A DNA stretch of 64,000 nt from Marinobacter sp. X15-166B (GTDB taxonomy: Bacteria > Pseudomonadota > Gammaproteobacteria > Pseudomonadales > Oleiphilaceae), in the NCBI RefSeq assembly GCF_001752365.1, contig NZ_MEIY01000001.1:2409627-2473626 (forward strand), read 5' to 3'. The notes under the pieces are model-generated. The model made no database searches and was not told the DNA's origin. It saw only the letters and a list, made by a program, of their open reading frames with translations. The position numbers and the translations under genes were made by a program. Positions 8,579-17,912 of this stretch are shown here, in pieces; position 1 is the stretch's first letter, and every line of letters starts with the position of its first letter.

Positions 8579-8896
8579 ATGAAATACATCTTCGAGGTTC
8601 GTATCCGCGAGGGCTACTCTGCCGAGGACTACGCGGACGCCTGGGTGCGTGCCAGTGAGCTGATTCAGCGGGCGCCGGGGGCGCGGGGCACGGAGTTGCA
8701 CCGCAAAATCGGTGATCCGTATACCCTCATTGCGATTGCCCACTGGGACAGCAAGGCCAGCCGCGACGCCATGGAGTCGCAGCACAGCCCTGAAGTGGCG
8801 GCCATCATTCGCAGTGCGGCCCCGTTTTGCGAGATCCGCACGCTGGGCGAGTTTGAAGAGCCGGACTGGGTGGTGAAACCGCCCGCAGACCGGTGA
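8579..8896 (+). CDS. Small dimeric alpha-beta barrel (antibiotic biosynthesis monooxygenase-like) protein
   Basis: This 105-residue protein has the ferredoxin-like layout of ABM/EthD-type domains: MKYIFEVRIREGYSAEDYADAW, then an ELHRKIGDPYTLIAIAHWDS strand pair, then a helix with SPEVAAIIRSAAPF. Such proteins often bind hydrophobic or quinone-like ligands or haem, but many have no known reaction. I chose the ATG at 8579 because GGGGAAGC precedes it; the longer frame from 8498 would start in the promoter region. It is a lone gene between cfa and an aldehyde dehydrogenase. The fold call is moderate; the function is unknown. Confidence 0.6.
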   Translation: MKYIFEVRIREGYSAEDYADAWVRASELIQRAPGARGTELHRKIGDPYTLIAIAHWDSKASRDAMESQHSPEVAAIIRSAAPFCEIRTLGEFEEPDWVVKPPADR

Positions 8897-8932
8897 AGGT
8901 TGAGGCGGTTATTATTGGCCGGGCCGGCTGGC

Positions 8933-10363
8933 TTACCAGTCGGTGACCGATTTCACCTCCAGGAACTCTTCCAGTCCCCAGACCCCGCCTTCCCGGCTGC
9001 CGTTCCCCGACTGCTTCATGCCCCCAAACGGGAAACCGGCGGAGCCGGATTTGCCGTTAATTTCCACCATCCCCGAGCGCAGCTGCCTTGCCACCCGGCG
9101 GGCCCTGTCTTTATCGGCGGTCTGGATGTAGTTGGTCAGTCCGTAGACGGTGTCGTTGGCCAGCCGGACCGCCTCTTCTTCGGTTTCAAACGGCGTGATC
9201 GCCAGCACCGGGCCGAAGATCTCCTCGCGCCAGAGGGTCATCTCGGGGGTGACATCCGCAAACACGGTCGGTTTGACAAAGTAGCCCCTGGCCAGTCCCT
9301 CGGGCCGGCCTTCGCCGCCGTGCAGCAGGGTCGCCCCTTCATCGATGCCCTGTTTGATCAGTGCCTGAATTTTCAGGAACTGCTGCTCGGACACGACCGG
9401 GCCTATGTGACGTCCTTCGCTGCCGGCCTGATCGACTTCGGTTTTCCTGGCAATCGCGGTGGCGGTCTCAACCGCCTGCTGGTAAACGGATTTTTCGACC
9501 AGCATCCGGGTGGGCGCGTTGCAGGACTGCCCCGAGTTGTTGAAACAGTGGCGTACACCACGGGTGACGGCCTTTTCGTCGGCATCCGCAAAGATGATGT
9601 TGGCGCCTTTACCGCCCAACTCCAGTCCCACCCGCTTCACGGTGTCTGCGGCTGCAATGGTGATGGCTTTGCCCGCCCGGGTTGAGCCGGTAAAACTGAC
9701 CAGGTCGATATCCGGGTGACTGGACAGCTGGGTGCCAACGCCTTCACCGTCGCCATTGACCAGGTTGAACACCCCGGCGGGCAGATCCAGGCTGTCGATC
9801 ATATCCGCCAGCAGCATGGCCGACAGGGGAGAAATCTCGGAAGGCTTGAGCACCACGGTGCAGCCTGCCGCCAGAGCCGCCGGCACTTTCAGCATGATCT
9901 GATTCATGGGCCAGTTCCACGGGGTGATCAGGGCACACACCCCCACCGGTTCGTGAATGATCAGGTTATCCGGTGCGTGGTCACCCAGCGGGTGTTCGAA
10001 TTCGAACGCTTTCAGGGCGCGGATGGTGTTTTTCAGGTGCGTCGCGCCCGCGCCAACCTGGGCGGTGCGGGCCAGATTAATGGGTGCACCCATTTCCTGG
10101 CTGATGGTTTGCGCCATCTCTTCGGCGCGCTCGGTGTAGATCTCCAGCAAGCGCTCCAGCAGTTCGACACGGCGTGCTTTGGGGGTGGTTGACCAGGCCG
10201 GAAAGGCCTGTTTGGCCGCGCTGACCGCCCGGTTGGTGTCGGCTGCGGAACCCAAGGTAATCTGGGCAAACCCGGTTTCGTCGGACGGGTTGATTACATC
10301 CACCCGTTGGGTGCTTGCGGGTGTGACCCAGCCGCCGTCAATATAAAACTTGGTTGTATCCAT
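8933..10363 (-). CDS. NAD-dependent aldehyde dehydrogenase
   Basis: This second ALDH-superfamily enzyme has 476 residues. Visible landmarks are TPWNWPMNQIMLKVPAALAA, FTGSTRAGKAI, the general-base Glu in GLELGGKGANIIF, the catalytic Cys in NNSGQSCNAPTRM, and EEIFGPVLAITPF. It is distinct from the upstream paralogue and resembles the broad betaine-aldehyde/general ALDH group; the substrate is not assignable. I chose the ATG at 10363 (MDTTKFYIDGGW), which has AGAGTGG upstream. The start codon lies inside a perfect 9-bp inverted repeat, which may control translation. It is transcribed alone, downstream of the OpuC-like operon on the same strand. Confidence 0.9.
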   Translation of the reverse strand: MDTTKFYIDGGWVTPASTQRVDVINPSDETGFAQITLGSAADTNRAVSAAKQAFPAWSTTPKARRVELLERLLEIYTERAEEMAQTISQEMGAPINLARTAQVGAGATHLKNTIRALKAFEFEHPLGDHAPDNLIIHEPVGVCALITPWNWPMNQIMLKVPAALAAGCTVVLKPSEISPLSAMLLADMIDSLDLPAGVFNLVNGDGEGVGTQLSSHPDIDLVSFTGSTRAGKAITIAAADTVKRVGLELGGKGANIIFADADEKAVTRGVRHCFNNSGQSCNAPTRMLVEKSVYQQAVETATAIARKTEVDQAGSEGRHIGPVVSEQQFLKIQALIKQGIDEGATLLHGGEGRPEGLARGYFVKPTVFADVTPEMTLWREEIFGPVLAITPFETEEEAVRLANDTVYGLTNYIQTADKDRARRVARQLRSGMVEINGKSGSAGFPFGGMKQSGNGSREGGVWGLEEFLEVKSVTDW

Positions 10364-10398
10364 GGTGCATCCACTCTTGTTATGAGGTTTGCACCATG
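10361..10398 (-). promoter_or_regulatory. Inverted repeat enclosing the aldehyde dehydrogenase start codon
   Basis: CATGGTGCA at 10361-10369 and TGCACCATG at 10390-10398 are perfect reverse complements. In the mRNA the hairpin would pair the ATG start with upstream sequence and leave the purine-rich ribosome site in a 20-nt loop. It could be a translational switch or a DNA operator. The symmetry is seen; the function is inferred. Confidence 0.4.
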
Positions 10399-10418
10399 AT
10401 AACAGACTCATGCCCCCA

Positions 10419-10458
10419 CCTCGCCACCCGTGCCGATGTTTCAGCCCGGGTGGCGAGG
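10419..10458 (-). terminator. 12-bp hairpin downstream of the OpuC-like operon
   Basis: CCTCGCCACCCG (10419-10430) and CGGGTGGCGAGG (10447-10458) form a perfect 12-bp stem with a 16-nt loop, just past the binding-protein stop. There is no U-run on the minus transcript, so it may stabilise the 3' end rather than terminate on its own. Confidence 0.4.
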
Positions 10459-10517
10459 GGATGGGCAAGACAATTCAGTTGGCAGGCTGAGGGTTCGGAA
10501 CCGCCTGCCGGAAGGGG

Positions 10518-11402
10518 TTACAGCAAGCCGTTGTCTTCAAGAAAGTTACGGGCGACCACTTCGATCGGCTGGCGCTCGACGTCCACGCTGGCGTTGAGGG
10601 CCGCCATGGACTGATCGTCCAGCAAGGCGGAGAGGGCGTTCATCTGCTCGGCGAGTTGTGGGTGCTTCTCGAGCGTCTCCTGTCGGACCACCGGGGTCAT
10701 GGCATAGGCGGGGAAGAACCCCTGGTCGTCTTCGAGTACATGAAAATTGAAGGCCGGAATGCGGCCATCGGTCGCAAAGACCAGACCTACATCCACGTCG
10801 CCGTTACGCAGCGCCTGGTAGACCAGCCCCGACTCCATGCGTTTGACATGGCGGCGGCTGACGCGGAAATCGTAGGTTTTCTGCAAGGGCGACCAGCCAT
10901 CGTCGCGGGCATAAAATTCAGCGTTCACGGCAAAGGTCAGATCGGTGCCGGCGTTGATGGCCTCGGCAAGGTCGGAGAGGGAGGTGATGCCGGTTTCCTC
11001 GACGGTTTCTTCGCGGATGGCCAGGGCGTAGGTGTTATTGGCCCGGGAAGGGTTCAGCCAGACGAGGTTTTTGTCCGCATCCAGGGCTTTGATCCGTTTG
11101 TAACTCTCTTCCGGATTGAGGACTTCGGCGACGTCGCGGTAAACGAACAGCGCGGTGCCCGTGTACTCCCAGTACAGATCGATTTGACCGCTTTCCTGGG
11201 CGCGCCGCAATACCGCAGAACCCATGCCGTCGCGCTGGTTGACCTCATAGCCCAGTCCTTCCAGGTATTGGCTGGTCATGCTGGCCATGATCAGTTGTTC
11301 GGTGAAGCCTTTGCCACCGACGACAACCGCTTCAGCCTGGGCGGTGGTGGCGATTGCGCCGGCCAGGATCAGCCCACTGAGAAATGTTAACAGACGTTTC
11401 AT
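10518..11402 (-). CDS. Glycine betaine/choline-type ABC transporter substrate-binding protein
   Basis: This 294-residue periplasmic solute-binding protein is of the OpuAC/OsmF type. It has a cleavable Sec signal (MKRLLTFLSGLILAGAIATT, then AQA) and no lipobox. The mature protein begins with VVVGGKGFTEQLIMASM, the ligand-pocket signature of this family, followed by DLYWEYTGTAL. It captures a quaternary ammonium osmolyte and delivers it to the two permeases encoded upstream in the operon. It is the last gene of a four-gene minus-strand set. The order permease-ATPase-permease-binding protein matches OpuC/YehZYXW systems. Confidence 0.9.
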   Translation of the reverse strand: MKRLLTFLSGLILAGAIATTAQAEAVVVGGKGFTEQLIMASMTSQYLEGLGYEVNQRDGMGSAVLRRAQESGQIDLYWEYTGTALFVYRDVAEVLNPEESYKRIKALDADKNLVWLNPSRANNTYALAIREETVEETGITSLSDLAEAINAGTDLTFAVNAEFYARDDGWSPLQKTYDFRVSRRHVKRMESGLVYQALRNGDVDVGLVFATDGRIPAFNFHVLEDDQGFFPAYAMTPVVRQETLEKHPQLAEQMNALSALLDDQSMAALNASVDVERQPIEVVARNFLEDNGLL

Positions 11403-11479
11403 AGATGTTACTCCTGGTTTTGGTTTGAATTGTTACTGCCATTACGGGGAGCTGGCCCTGTTGCCAGAGTGCAGCGTCA

Positions 11480-12211
11480 TCAAGCCCGGTCGGGGTTGAC
11501 CCCCCGTTGAATCATTAAAAACGCCGCGACCGCAATGCAGGCGTCCACCAGGACCGCCAACAGGGCCGTCGGAATGGCGCCGGCAAGCATCATGACCGGA
11601 TCAAACAGATCGATGCCGGTAAAAATCAGTTCCCCCAGTCCGCCCCCGCCGATCAGAAACGCCAGTGGCACTGTCCCCACGTTAAGAACCAGCGCCGTGC
11701 GGATGCCGGCAAAGATCACGTACAGAGCGTTGGGCAGTTCCACCCGAAAGAGACGCTGCATGGGAGACATGCCGATGCCCGCGGCCGCTTCCAGCAGGGC
11801 CGGGTCGACGCCCCGGAGTCCGGTGTAGGTGTTGCGCACAATAGGTAACAGGGTGGCAACAAACAGCGCGAACACCGACGGCACCGTGCCGATACCGAGA
11901 AAACTCATGGCCAGTGCCAGCACCGCCAGCGTGGGTATGGTGGTACCGATGTTAAACACCTGCATGACGGTTTCGGCCCAGCGCTCCATGCTGGGGCGCG
12001 ACAACACAATGCCCACCGGGATAGCGACCAGAATGGCGAGCCCGCCAGACACCGCCGTCAGCCACAGGTGCTGACCCATCAGGTACTGCACATCGGGTAT
12101 ATAAAACAGAAAGTCGTCGATGACACCGCTGGATTGCCCCCAGGCACCGGCAAAGAAGATCGCCACCAGTACCAGCGCGCGCAGGGCCATATTCAGGCTC
12201 TGGATGGGCAT
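11480..12211 (-). CDS. ABC transporter permease, OpuC/YehY-type
   Basis: This integral membrane subunit has 243 residues and about six hydrophobic segments. The binding-protein-dependent permease loop that docks with the ATPase is visible (GLRGVDPALLEAAAGIGM), followed by VELPNALYVIFAG. The ATG at 12211 lies 4 nt after the ATPase stop, with GAGGAG upstream, so I prefer it over the frame that begins at 12253 inside the ATPase gene. It pairs with the first permease of the operon to form the channel. Confidence 0.88.
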   Translation of the reverse strand: MPIQSLNMALRALVLVAIFFAGAWGQSSGVIDDFLFYIPDVQYLMGQHLWLTAVSGGLAILVAIPVGIVLSRPSMERWAETVMQVFNIGTTIPTLAVLALAMSFLGIGTVPSVFALFVATLLPIVRNTYTGLRGVDPALLEAAAGIGMSPMQRLFRVELPNALYVIFAGIRTALVLNVGTVPLAFLIGGGGLGELIFTGIDLFDPVMMLAGAIPTALLAVLVDACIAVAAFLMIQRGVNPDRA

Positions 12212-12215
12212 CGCG

Positions 12216-13376
12216 TCACTCCTCGACCGGGGTGGAAGAATGATGGCTGCCATTTTCCTGGGAACGGAAGCGCGCGCCCAGGTGATGCGTCATGGCCCGC
12301 TGGCTGATCTGCCCGCGCACCCGACCTTCGGCATCCACACAGGGCAGCCACACGGTGTCCTTGGCGAACATCAGCGCGGCAGCCTTGTGCAGATTGTCGT
12401 CCAGCTCAATGGTGGCGGGCACGTTCTGCAGGTGATCTCCGCAAAAACCGCGGGTGGTGCGGGCCACGGCACGGGAGACCATGCCCACCGGTTGGTGCCG
12501 GTTGTTCACTACCAGGATCGAGAGCTGATAACCGAAATCGTCCATGCGTTTTAACGCCGTTTCAAGGCTGTCGTCGGGGGTGACCGTCCCGATGTTGTCA
12601 CTGACCACTTCCCGTACCTTGACCAGGCTCAACCGCTTGAAGGCGCGATCCTCACCGAGGAAGGACTCGATGAACGTATTCCGGGGCGCCGCCAGCAGGT
12701 CGTCCGGGGTGTCGTACTGCACCAGATGTCCCTTGCGGAATACGGCGATGCGATCGCCCATCTTGATCGCTTCGTCGATGTCGTGGCTGACAAACATGAT
12801 GGTTTTCTTGAGCTGCTCCTGCATGATGAGAAACTCATCCTGGATGGTCGCCCGATTGATGGGGTCGATGGCACCGAAAGGCTCATCCATCAGCATCACC
12901 GGGGGATCAGCGGCCAGGGCCCGGGCGACGCCAATGCGTTGCTGCTGACCGCCGGACAGTTCACTGGGGTAGCGGTTAAGAAAACTGTCGGGTTCCATGC
13001 TGATCATCGCCATCAATTCCCGGGCGCGCTCCTTGTACTTGGCCGGGTCCCAGCCCAACAGCTTGGGCACGATGGTGATGTTCTCTTCGATGGTCATGTT
13101 GGGGAACAGGCCAATCTGCTGGATTACATAACCAATGCCGCGGCGCAACTCCTCCAGATTCATGTTCAGCGCGTCTTCGCCGTTGATGAAGACCTTGCCG
13201 GAAGTGGGTTGGACGATGCGGTTGATCATCTTCAGGATCGTGGTTTTGCCGCACCCGGAGGGGCCGAGCAGGATGCAGATTTCGCCGGGAGGAACTTCCA
13301 GGCTGATCCGGTCGGCGGCAACCACAGCCCCTTTGGGGGTGTCGAAAACCTTGGTCAGATTATCGAGTCGAATCAT
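12216..13376 (-). CDS. Glycine betaine/choline-type ABC transporter ATP-binding protein with CBS domains
   Basis: This 386-residue ATPase energises osmolyte import. It shows Walker A GPSGCGKTTIL, the signature LSGGQQQRIGVARAL and Walker B VMLMDEPF in the first 240 residues, then a tandem CBS-domain region (roughly 260-370, with VVNNRHQPVGMVSRAV and LPCVDAEGRVRGQIS). In OpuA/OpuC importers the CBS module senses ionic strength, so osmotic gating is likely by family knowledge. It lies between the two permease genes with a 29-nt gap upstream and a 4-nt gap downstream, which fits a single operon. Confidence 0.92.
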   Translation of the reverse strand: MIRLDNLTKVFDTPKGAVVAADRISLEVPPGEICILLGPSGCGKTTILKMINRIVQPTSGKVFINGEDALNMNLEELRRGIGYVIQQIGLFPNMTIEENITIVPKLLGWDPAKYKERARELMAMISMEPDSFLNRYPSELSGGQQQRIGVARALAADPPVMLMDEPFGAIDPINRATIQDEFLIMQEQLKKTIMFVSHDIDEAIKMGDRIAVFRKGHLVQYDTPDDLLAAPRNTFIESFLGEDRAFKRLSLVKVREVVSDNIGTVTPDDSLETALKRMDDFGYQLSILVVNNRHQPVGMVSRAVARTTRGFCGDHLQNVPATIELDDNLHKAAALMFAKDTVWLPCVDAEGRVRGQISQRAMTHHLGARFRSQENGSHHSSTPVEE

Positions 13377-13405
13377 GCAGAAAACCTTGTGTAGTGGGTG
13401 ATGGC

Positions 13406-14071
13406 TCAGGCGTTGGCGTCCAGGCGCTCAGCCTGTCTCGGTGTCAGATACTTTTGCAGCGCCAGCAGGGTGTAGTCGACGATGATCGCCAACAGGCTGA
13501 CGGCCACTGCGCCAACAATGAGTTGGCGCGGATCCGACTGGGAGATTCCCCGGCTGATGAAGGTGCCCAGGCCGCCGGCGCCGATGTAGGTGGCAATGGT
13601 CATTACCCCGATGTTGAGAACCACCGCAGTCCGCACCCCGGCCATGATCACCGGCACGGCCAGCGGAATTTCCACCAGGCGCAGGCGTTGATAGTGATTC
13701 ATGCCGATGCCGCGGGCGGCCTCCCGCAGCGCCGGGTCAACGTCGTTAATGGCGGTATAGGTGTTGCGGATAATCGGCAGCTGGGAATACAGCAACACGG
13801 CGATCACCGCCGGCAGGTAGCCGATACCGTGACCAATCAGCGACAGGATCGGAATCATGATCCCGAACAGGGCGATGGACGGGATGGTGACGATGATCGA
13901 GGCGGCATAGAGCACCCGTCGCGCGACCCGTTCGTTTCTGGTAATGGCAATGCCAATGGGAACGCCGGTCAGAGTGGCGATGCCAACGGCGACGCCGACC
14001 AGAGCGATGTGTTCAAGGGTTCGGGTGATCAACAGATCCAGATTGTCGAGTGCGAACTGAAGCAGCTCCAA
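13406..14071 (-). CDS. ABC transporter permease, OpuC/YehW-type, TTG start
   Basis: This 221-residue membrane permease has the family loop [16 protein letters not shown] followed by [21 protein letters not shown] place the start at a TTG at 14071 (reading [14 protein letters not shown]), because AAGGAG precedes it at good spacing. The ATG at 14272 would add about 67 residues of improbable Pro/Arg-rich sequence reaching towards the tRNA terminator. It is the first gene of the importer operon. Its promoter must lie in the roughly 200 bp between this start and the tRNA-Pro terminator. Confidence 0.87.
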   Translation of the reverse strand: MELLQFALDNLDLLITRTLEHIALVGVAVGIATLTGVPIGIAITRNERVARRVLYAASIIVTIPSIALFGIMIPILSLIGHGIGYLPAVIAVLLYSQLPIIRNTYTAINDVDPALREAARGIGMNHYQRLRLVEIPLAVPVIMAGVRTAVVLNIGVMTIATYIGAGGLGTFISRGISQSDPRQLIVGAVAVSLLAIIVDYTLLALQKYLTPRQAERLDANA

Positions 14072-14275
14072 AGTGGTTTCTCCTTGTGAGCCCGCTCTGT
14101 TTACTGGTGGGCCGGGTACTGAAAAACGTAGCGCCGCTGCCGGGGCCCAAGGGACAGGGCGAGAAACGGAGGGGCAGCGAATGCCGGTTATATTATAACA
14201 GAACAAAGAGTTGTTTTCTTTGCAGGCCGGATGGGGCCGGTTGGGTAAAGCGTCGGGGGCCTGGAGCAACAAAAG

Positions 14276-14306
14276 AAAAAGGGCACACCCGAAGGTGTAC
14301 CCTTTT
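14276..14306 (-). terminator. Intrinsic terminator of tRNA-Pro
   Basis: GGGCACACC (14281-14289) pairs with GGTGTACCC (14294-14302) with one mismatch. On the minus strand the loop is TTCG, and the stem is flanked by A- and T-runs giving a U-tract. It lies directly downstream of the tRNA 3' end. Confidence 0.85.
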
Positions 14307-14316
14307 CGTCATCAAT

Positions 14317-14393
14317 TGGTCGGGACGGCAGGATTTGAACCTGCGACCCTCTGCACCCCATGCAGATGCGCTACCAAGCTGCGCTACGCCCCG
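14317..14393 (-). tRNA. tRNA-Pro (anticodon GGG)
   Basis: The minus strand reads as a 77-nt cloverleaf. The acceptor stem CGGGGCG pairs with CGTCCCG and CCA is encoded. The D arm is GCGC...GCGC. The anticodon stem TCTGC/GCAGA has loop ATGGGGT, giving anticodon GGG for the codon CCC. The T arm GCAGG/CCTGC has loop TTCAAAT. A strong terminator follows. The gene stands alone between the OpuC-like operon and the FMN protein gene. Confidence 0.97.
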
Positions 14394-14528
14394 ATTCGCT
14401 AATCAGCACTCCGTGGTTGAAAAAGCCGTGCTTTTCTGGAGTCCTGCTAAAGATATGTATCTTCAGTGGCTTAGCGGGAGCGAATACTACACGAGAGCTT
14501 TCCCAAAAGAAACACCTAAATCCAAAAA

Positions 14529-16175
14529 TCAGCGTAATTTTGTTTCCCGCAACTCGGCGACAAACCGGGGCGGGGCAAAACTGGCGGCGTCGGCGGCGCT
14601 CCAGTAGCGGTCAAATACACCGATCCCCGTTGTATTTCCGGCCAGCAGTGCACCGGGTTCCAGGAACTCGTACAGGTCCATGTAAGTGCGGGCGTCCGTC
14701 CGGGACACCCGGCGGAGGATATGTTCCGGGCCGAGTTGAGACGGGTGGGACAGCCCGGCAGCCCCCAGCAGGTTGCTCAGCGCCGCCACCGTGTTGTGGT
14801 GGAAGTGATAGACCCGTTGGCTTTTGTCTCGCACATCCAGTTTGCCACTGCGGCTGACGTCCTGGGTGGCAATACCACTGGGGCACTTGCCACTGTGGCA
14901 GTTGAGGGCCTGAATGCAGCCCAGGGAGAACATATAGCCACGGGCCGAGTTGCACCAGTCCGCCCCGAGGGCGAGGGTGCGGGCCATGTCGAAAGCCGAG
15001 GTGATTTTGCCGGCGGCACCAATGGCGATGTCGTCCCGCAAATTCGTGCCAACCAGCGTGTTGTGCACCAGCAACAGGGCTTCCGTCAAAGGCATACCCA
15101 GCCGATTGATGAATTCCAGGGGCGCCGCACCGGTGCCCCCTTCACCGCCGTCCACCACAATGAAATCCGGAGTGATGCGGGTGTCCAGCATGGCTTTGAC
15201 GATGGCAAACCATTCCCACGGGTGGCCGATGGCCAGTTTAAAACCGACCGGTTTGTCCCCGGACAGGGTGCGCAGGCGTGCAATGAAGGCGAGCAACCCG
15301 AGGGGGGTGTCAAAGGCGGAGTGGCGCGCGGGCGAAACCACGTCCCGACCCACCGGCACCCCGCGGGCTTCGGCGATTTCGGGGGTGACCTTGGCGCCGG
15401 GCAAGATGCCCCCGTGTCCGGGTTTGGCTCCCTGAGATAGTTTGATCTCTATCATTTTTACCTGCTCCAGGGTGGCGTTCCGGACAAAGTTCTGTTCACT
15501 GAACGAACCGTCCGGGTTGCGGCAGCCAAAGTAGCCGGAACCAATTTCCCAGACCAGATCCCCGCCGGGTTGGCGGTGGTACCGGGAGATCGAGCCTTCC
15601 CCGGTGTCGTGGTAGAAACCACCCTGTCGGGCGCCGGTGTTGAGCGCCAGTATGGCGTTGGCGGACAGCGAGCCAAAGCTCATCGCCGAGATGTTGAACA
15701 CGCTGGCGCTGTAGGGTTGGCGACGGTTTTTGCCAACCAGCACCCGGAAGGTTTCCGGGTCGCAGTCCAGCGGCGCCAGGGAATGACTCATCCACTCAAA
15801 CCCGTCGGCGTACATTTCCAGTTGCGAGCCGAAGGGGCGCTTGTCGAGGGTGTTCTTCGCCCGCTGGTAAACAAGCGCCCGCTGATCCCGGGAGAAGGGG
15901 CGCTCCTCCGTATCCGACTGAATAAAATATTGTCGGATTTCGGGGCCGATCGACTCGAGAAAGTAACGAAAGTGAACCAGAATAGGATAGTTACGGCTCA
16001 GAGTCCGGCTGCGTTGGGCCAGGTCGTACGTGCCCACCAGCACCGGCAGGCTGAACAGCAGCGGGGTGGTGAAGCCGCTGCCGTAGGCAACCGCCATAAT
16101 CAGTGACGTGGCCAGCCCGACCAGGCTGAGGGTGTACAGCCAGTAGCGGGGGTGGGTGGTAAGCAGCTTGCGCAT
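14529..16175 (-). CDS. FMN-binding glutamate synthase-like family protein, membrane-anchored
   Basis: These 548 residues match the central/FMN domain of glutamate synthase large subunits without the amidotransferase part. Visible features are [32 protein letters not shown], a phosphate-binding region with [16 protein letters not shown], and a cysteine cluster ([15 protein letters not shown]) expected to hold an iron-sulfur centre. Two hydrophobic helices at residues about 10-55 suggest membrane attachment. Stand-alone proteins of this type are common in proteobacteria and their reaction is not settled; flavin-dependent oxidoreductase activity is a family inference. It is upstream of tRNA-Pro on the same strand and divergent from a BCCT gene. 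Confidence 0.88.
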   Translation of the reverse strand: MRKLLTTHPRYWLYTLSLVGLATSLIMAVAYGSGFTTPLLFSLPVLVGTYDLAQRSRTLSRNYPILVHFRYFLESIGPEIRQYFIQSDTEERPFSRDQRALVYQRAKNTLDKRPFGSQLEMYADGFEWMSHSLAPLDCDPETFRVLVGKNRRQPYSASVFNISAMSFGSLSANAILALNTGARQGGFYHDTGEGSISRYHRQPGGDLVWEIGSGYFGCRNPDGSFSEQNFVRNATLEQVKMIEIKLSQGAKPGHGGILPGAKVTPEIAEARGVPVGRDVVSPARHSAFDTPLGLLAFIARLRTLSGDKPVGFKLAIGHPWEWFAIVKAMLDTRITPDFIVVDGGEGGTGAAPLEFINRLGMPLTEALLLVHNTLVGTNLRDDIAIGAAGKITSAFDMARTLALGADWCNSARGYMFSLGCIQALNCHSGKCPSGIATQDVSRSGKLDVRDKSQRVYHFHHNTVAALSNLLGAAGLSHPSQLGPEHILRRVSRTDARTYMDLYEFLEPGALLAGNTTGIGVFDRYWSAADAASFAPPRFVAELRETKLR

Positions 16176-16321
16176 GAATGCCTCGCGGATCAGGAACGGG
16201 GTTGTCAGGTTAATGGTCTAGAGTAACCGGTATCGCTGTGATCGTCAGTGTATCGGGTTTTGATGTTTTGAGTTCAAAGCAATAAACTGGCGGGTTTGTA
16301 AGATAAAAACAGGAGGCCCCC

Positions 16322-17911
16322 GTGGGCAGAGTGGTAAAAGACGAGTACCAAACCGATTACGTCGTCGGTCAGGACAATATCAACCCGCTGGGGCTGGATT
16401 TGCATGCCCCGGTGTTCCCGATCACCGCCGCGCTTGTGGTGCTGTTCGTGGTCGGCACCTTGATGTTTCCGGGCGAGGCCAAGGAACTTCTGGATGGCAC
16501 CAAGAGCTGGATCATCAACACATTTGACTGGTTTTTCTTACTCAGTGCCAATGTCTTTGTGCTTGTGTGCCTGGCGTTGATCTTTTTGCCGATTGGCAAG
16601 ATCCGCCTGGGGGGCATGGATGCCAAACCCGATTTTTCGACCGTCTCCTGGTTTTCCATGTTGTTTGCGGCGGGCATGGGGATCGGCCTGATGTTCTGGG
16701 CGGTGGCCGAGCCGGTGGCCTATTACACCGACTGGTATGGAACGCCTCTGGATGCGGAACCCTTTACCGCCCGTGGCGCGGCGATGGCAATGGGGGGCAC
16801 CATGTACCACTGGGGGCTTCACCCCTGGGCGGTGTACGCGATTGTCGCCTTGTCGCTGGCCTTTTTTGCCTACAACAAGGGCATGCCGCTGACCATTCGC
16901 TCGGCGTTTTTCCCGTTGCTCAAAGACCGCGTGTGGGGCTGGCCGGGGCATGTGATTGACGTGCTGGCGGTGGTGGCCACCATCTTCGGACTGGCCGCCT
17001 CTCTGGGTTTCGGGGCGCAACAGGCGGCGTCCGGCATCGAGTACCTGTTTGGCCTGAGCGCCACCATCAATGTGCAGATGGGGATCATCACCGGGGTGAC
17101 CGCGGTGGCATTGATCTCGGTGCTGCGGGGCCTCGAGGGCGGCGTCAAGGTGCTGAGTAATATCAACATGGTTTTGGCCGGGTTGCTGCTGTTCTTTGTG
17201 ATTTTTGCCGGCCCCACCATGAGCATTCTGGAAACGGTGTGGGTGACCAGTTCAACCTACGTCACCCAGGTGGTGCCGCTGAGTAACCCCTTCGGGCGCG
17301 ACGATGAAACCTGGTTCCACGGCTGGACGGTGTTTTACTGGGCCTGGTGGATGTCCTGGTCACCCTTTGTGGGCATGTTCATTGCGCGGGTCTCCAAAGG
17401 CCGCACGGTGCGTGAGTTTGTTACCGCAGTATTGCTGGTGCCCACGCTGATTACCGTGGTGTGGATGAGCAGCTTCGGAGGCGCCGCACTGGAACAGATT
17501 CAGGCCGGGCTAGGCTCGCTGGCTGAAAACGGCCTGACTGAGGTCCCGCTGGCCACCTTCCAGATGCTGGAAAATCTGCCCTGGGTGAGCCTTACCTCGT
17601 TTGTGGGTGTGGTGTTGGTGCTGGTGTTCTTTATCACCTCATCAGACTCCGGATCCTTGGTGATCGACAGCATCACCGCCGGCGGCAAAACCGATGCCCC
17701 CACGGCCCAGCGCGTGTTCTGGGTGGTGATGGAAGGCGCCATAGCCGCCGCGCTGATTTTTGGCGGCGGGGCCGATGCCCTGGGGGCCATCCAGGCGGCT
17801 GCGGTCTCGGCGGGATTGCCGTTTGCGGCCATCTTGCTGATCATGTCGTGGGGCTTGCTCAAAGGCCTGACCCATGAACGCAATCTGCTGATTGCAGAAG
17901 GTAAGTTGTGA
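16322..17911 (+). CDS. BCCT family transporter (glycine betaine-like), GTG start
   Basis: This 529-residue inner-membrane carrier has about 12 hydrophobic segments. The betaine-type substrate/sodium motif GMGIGLMFWAVAEPVAYY is present, as is the TM8 signature FYWAWWMSWSPFVGMFIARV followed by SKGRT. The Trp/Tyr richness fits cation-pi binding of a trimethylammonium group. The start is GTG at 16322 with AGGAGG upstream. It is divergent from the FMN protein gene and convergent with the RimK-like operon (stops almost abut). It differs clearly from the first BCCT in the window and is more likely an osmoprotectant carrier, but the substrate is inferred. Confidence 0.92.
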   Translation: MGRVVKDEYQTDYVVGQDNINPLGLDLHAPVFPITAALVVLFVVGTLMFPGEAKELLDGTKSWIINTFDWFFLLSANVFVLVCLALIFLPIGKIRLGGMDAKPDFSTVSWFSMLFAAGMGIGLMFWAVAEPVAYYTDWYGTPLDAEPFTARGAAMAMGGTMYHWGLHPWAVYAIVALSLAFFAYNKGMPLTIRSAFFPLLKDRVWGWPGHVIDVLAVVATIFGLAASLGFGAQQAASGIEYLFGLSATINVQMGIITGVTAVALISVLRGLEGGVKVLSNINMVLAGLLLFFVIFAGPTMSILETVWVTSSTYVTQVVPLSNPFGRDDETWFHGWTVFYWAWWMSWSPFVGMFIARVSKGRTVREFVTAVLLVPTLITVVWMSSFGGAALEQIQAGLGSLAENGLTEVPLATFQMLENLPWVSLTSFVGVVLVLVFFITSSDSGSLVIDSITAGGKTDAPTAQRVFWVVMEGAIAAALIFGGGADALGAIQAAAVSAGLPFAAILLIMSWGLLKGLTHERNLLIAEGKL

Positions 17912-17912
17912 G

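Noticed and set aside
4867..10363. betB, betaine aldehyde dehydrogenase, for either ALDH
   Set aside because: Both have ALDH motifs but no adjacent betA or betI, and the sequence does not fix the substrate, so no gene symbol was given.
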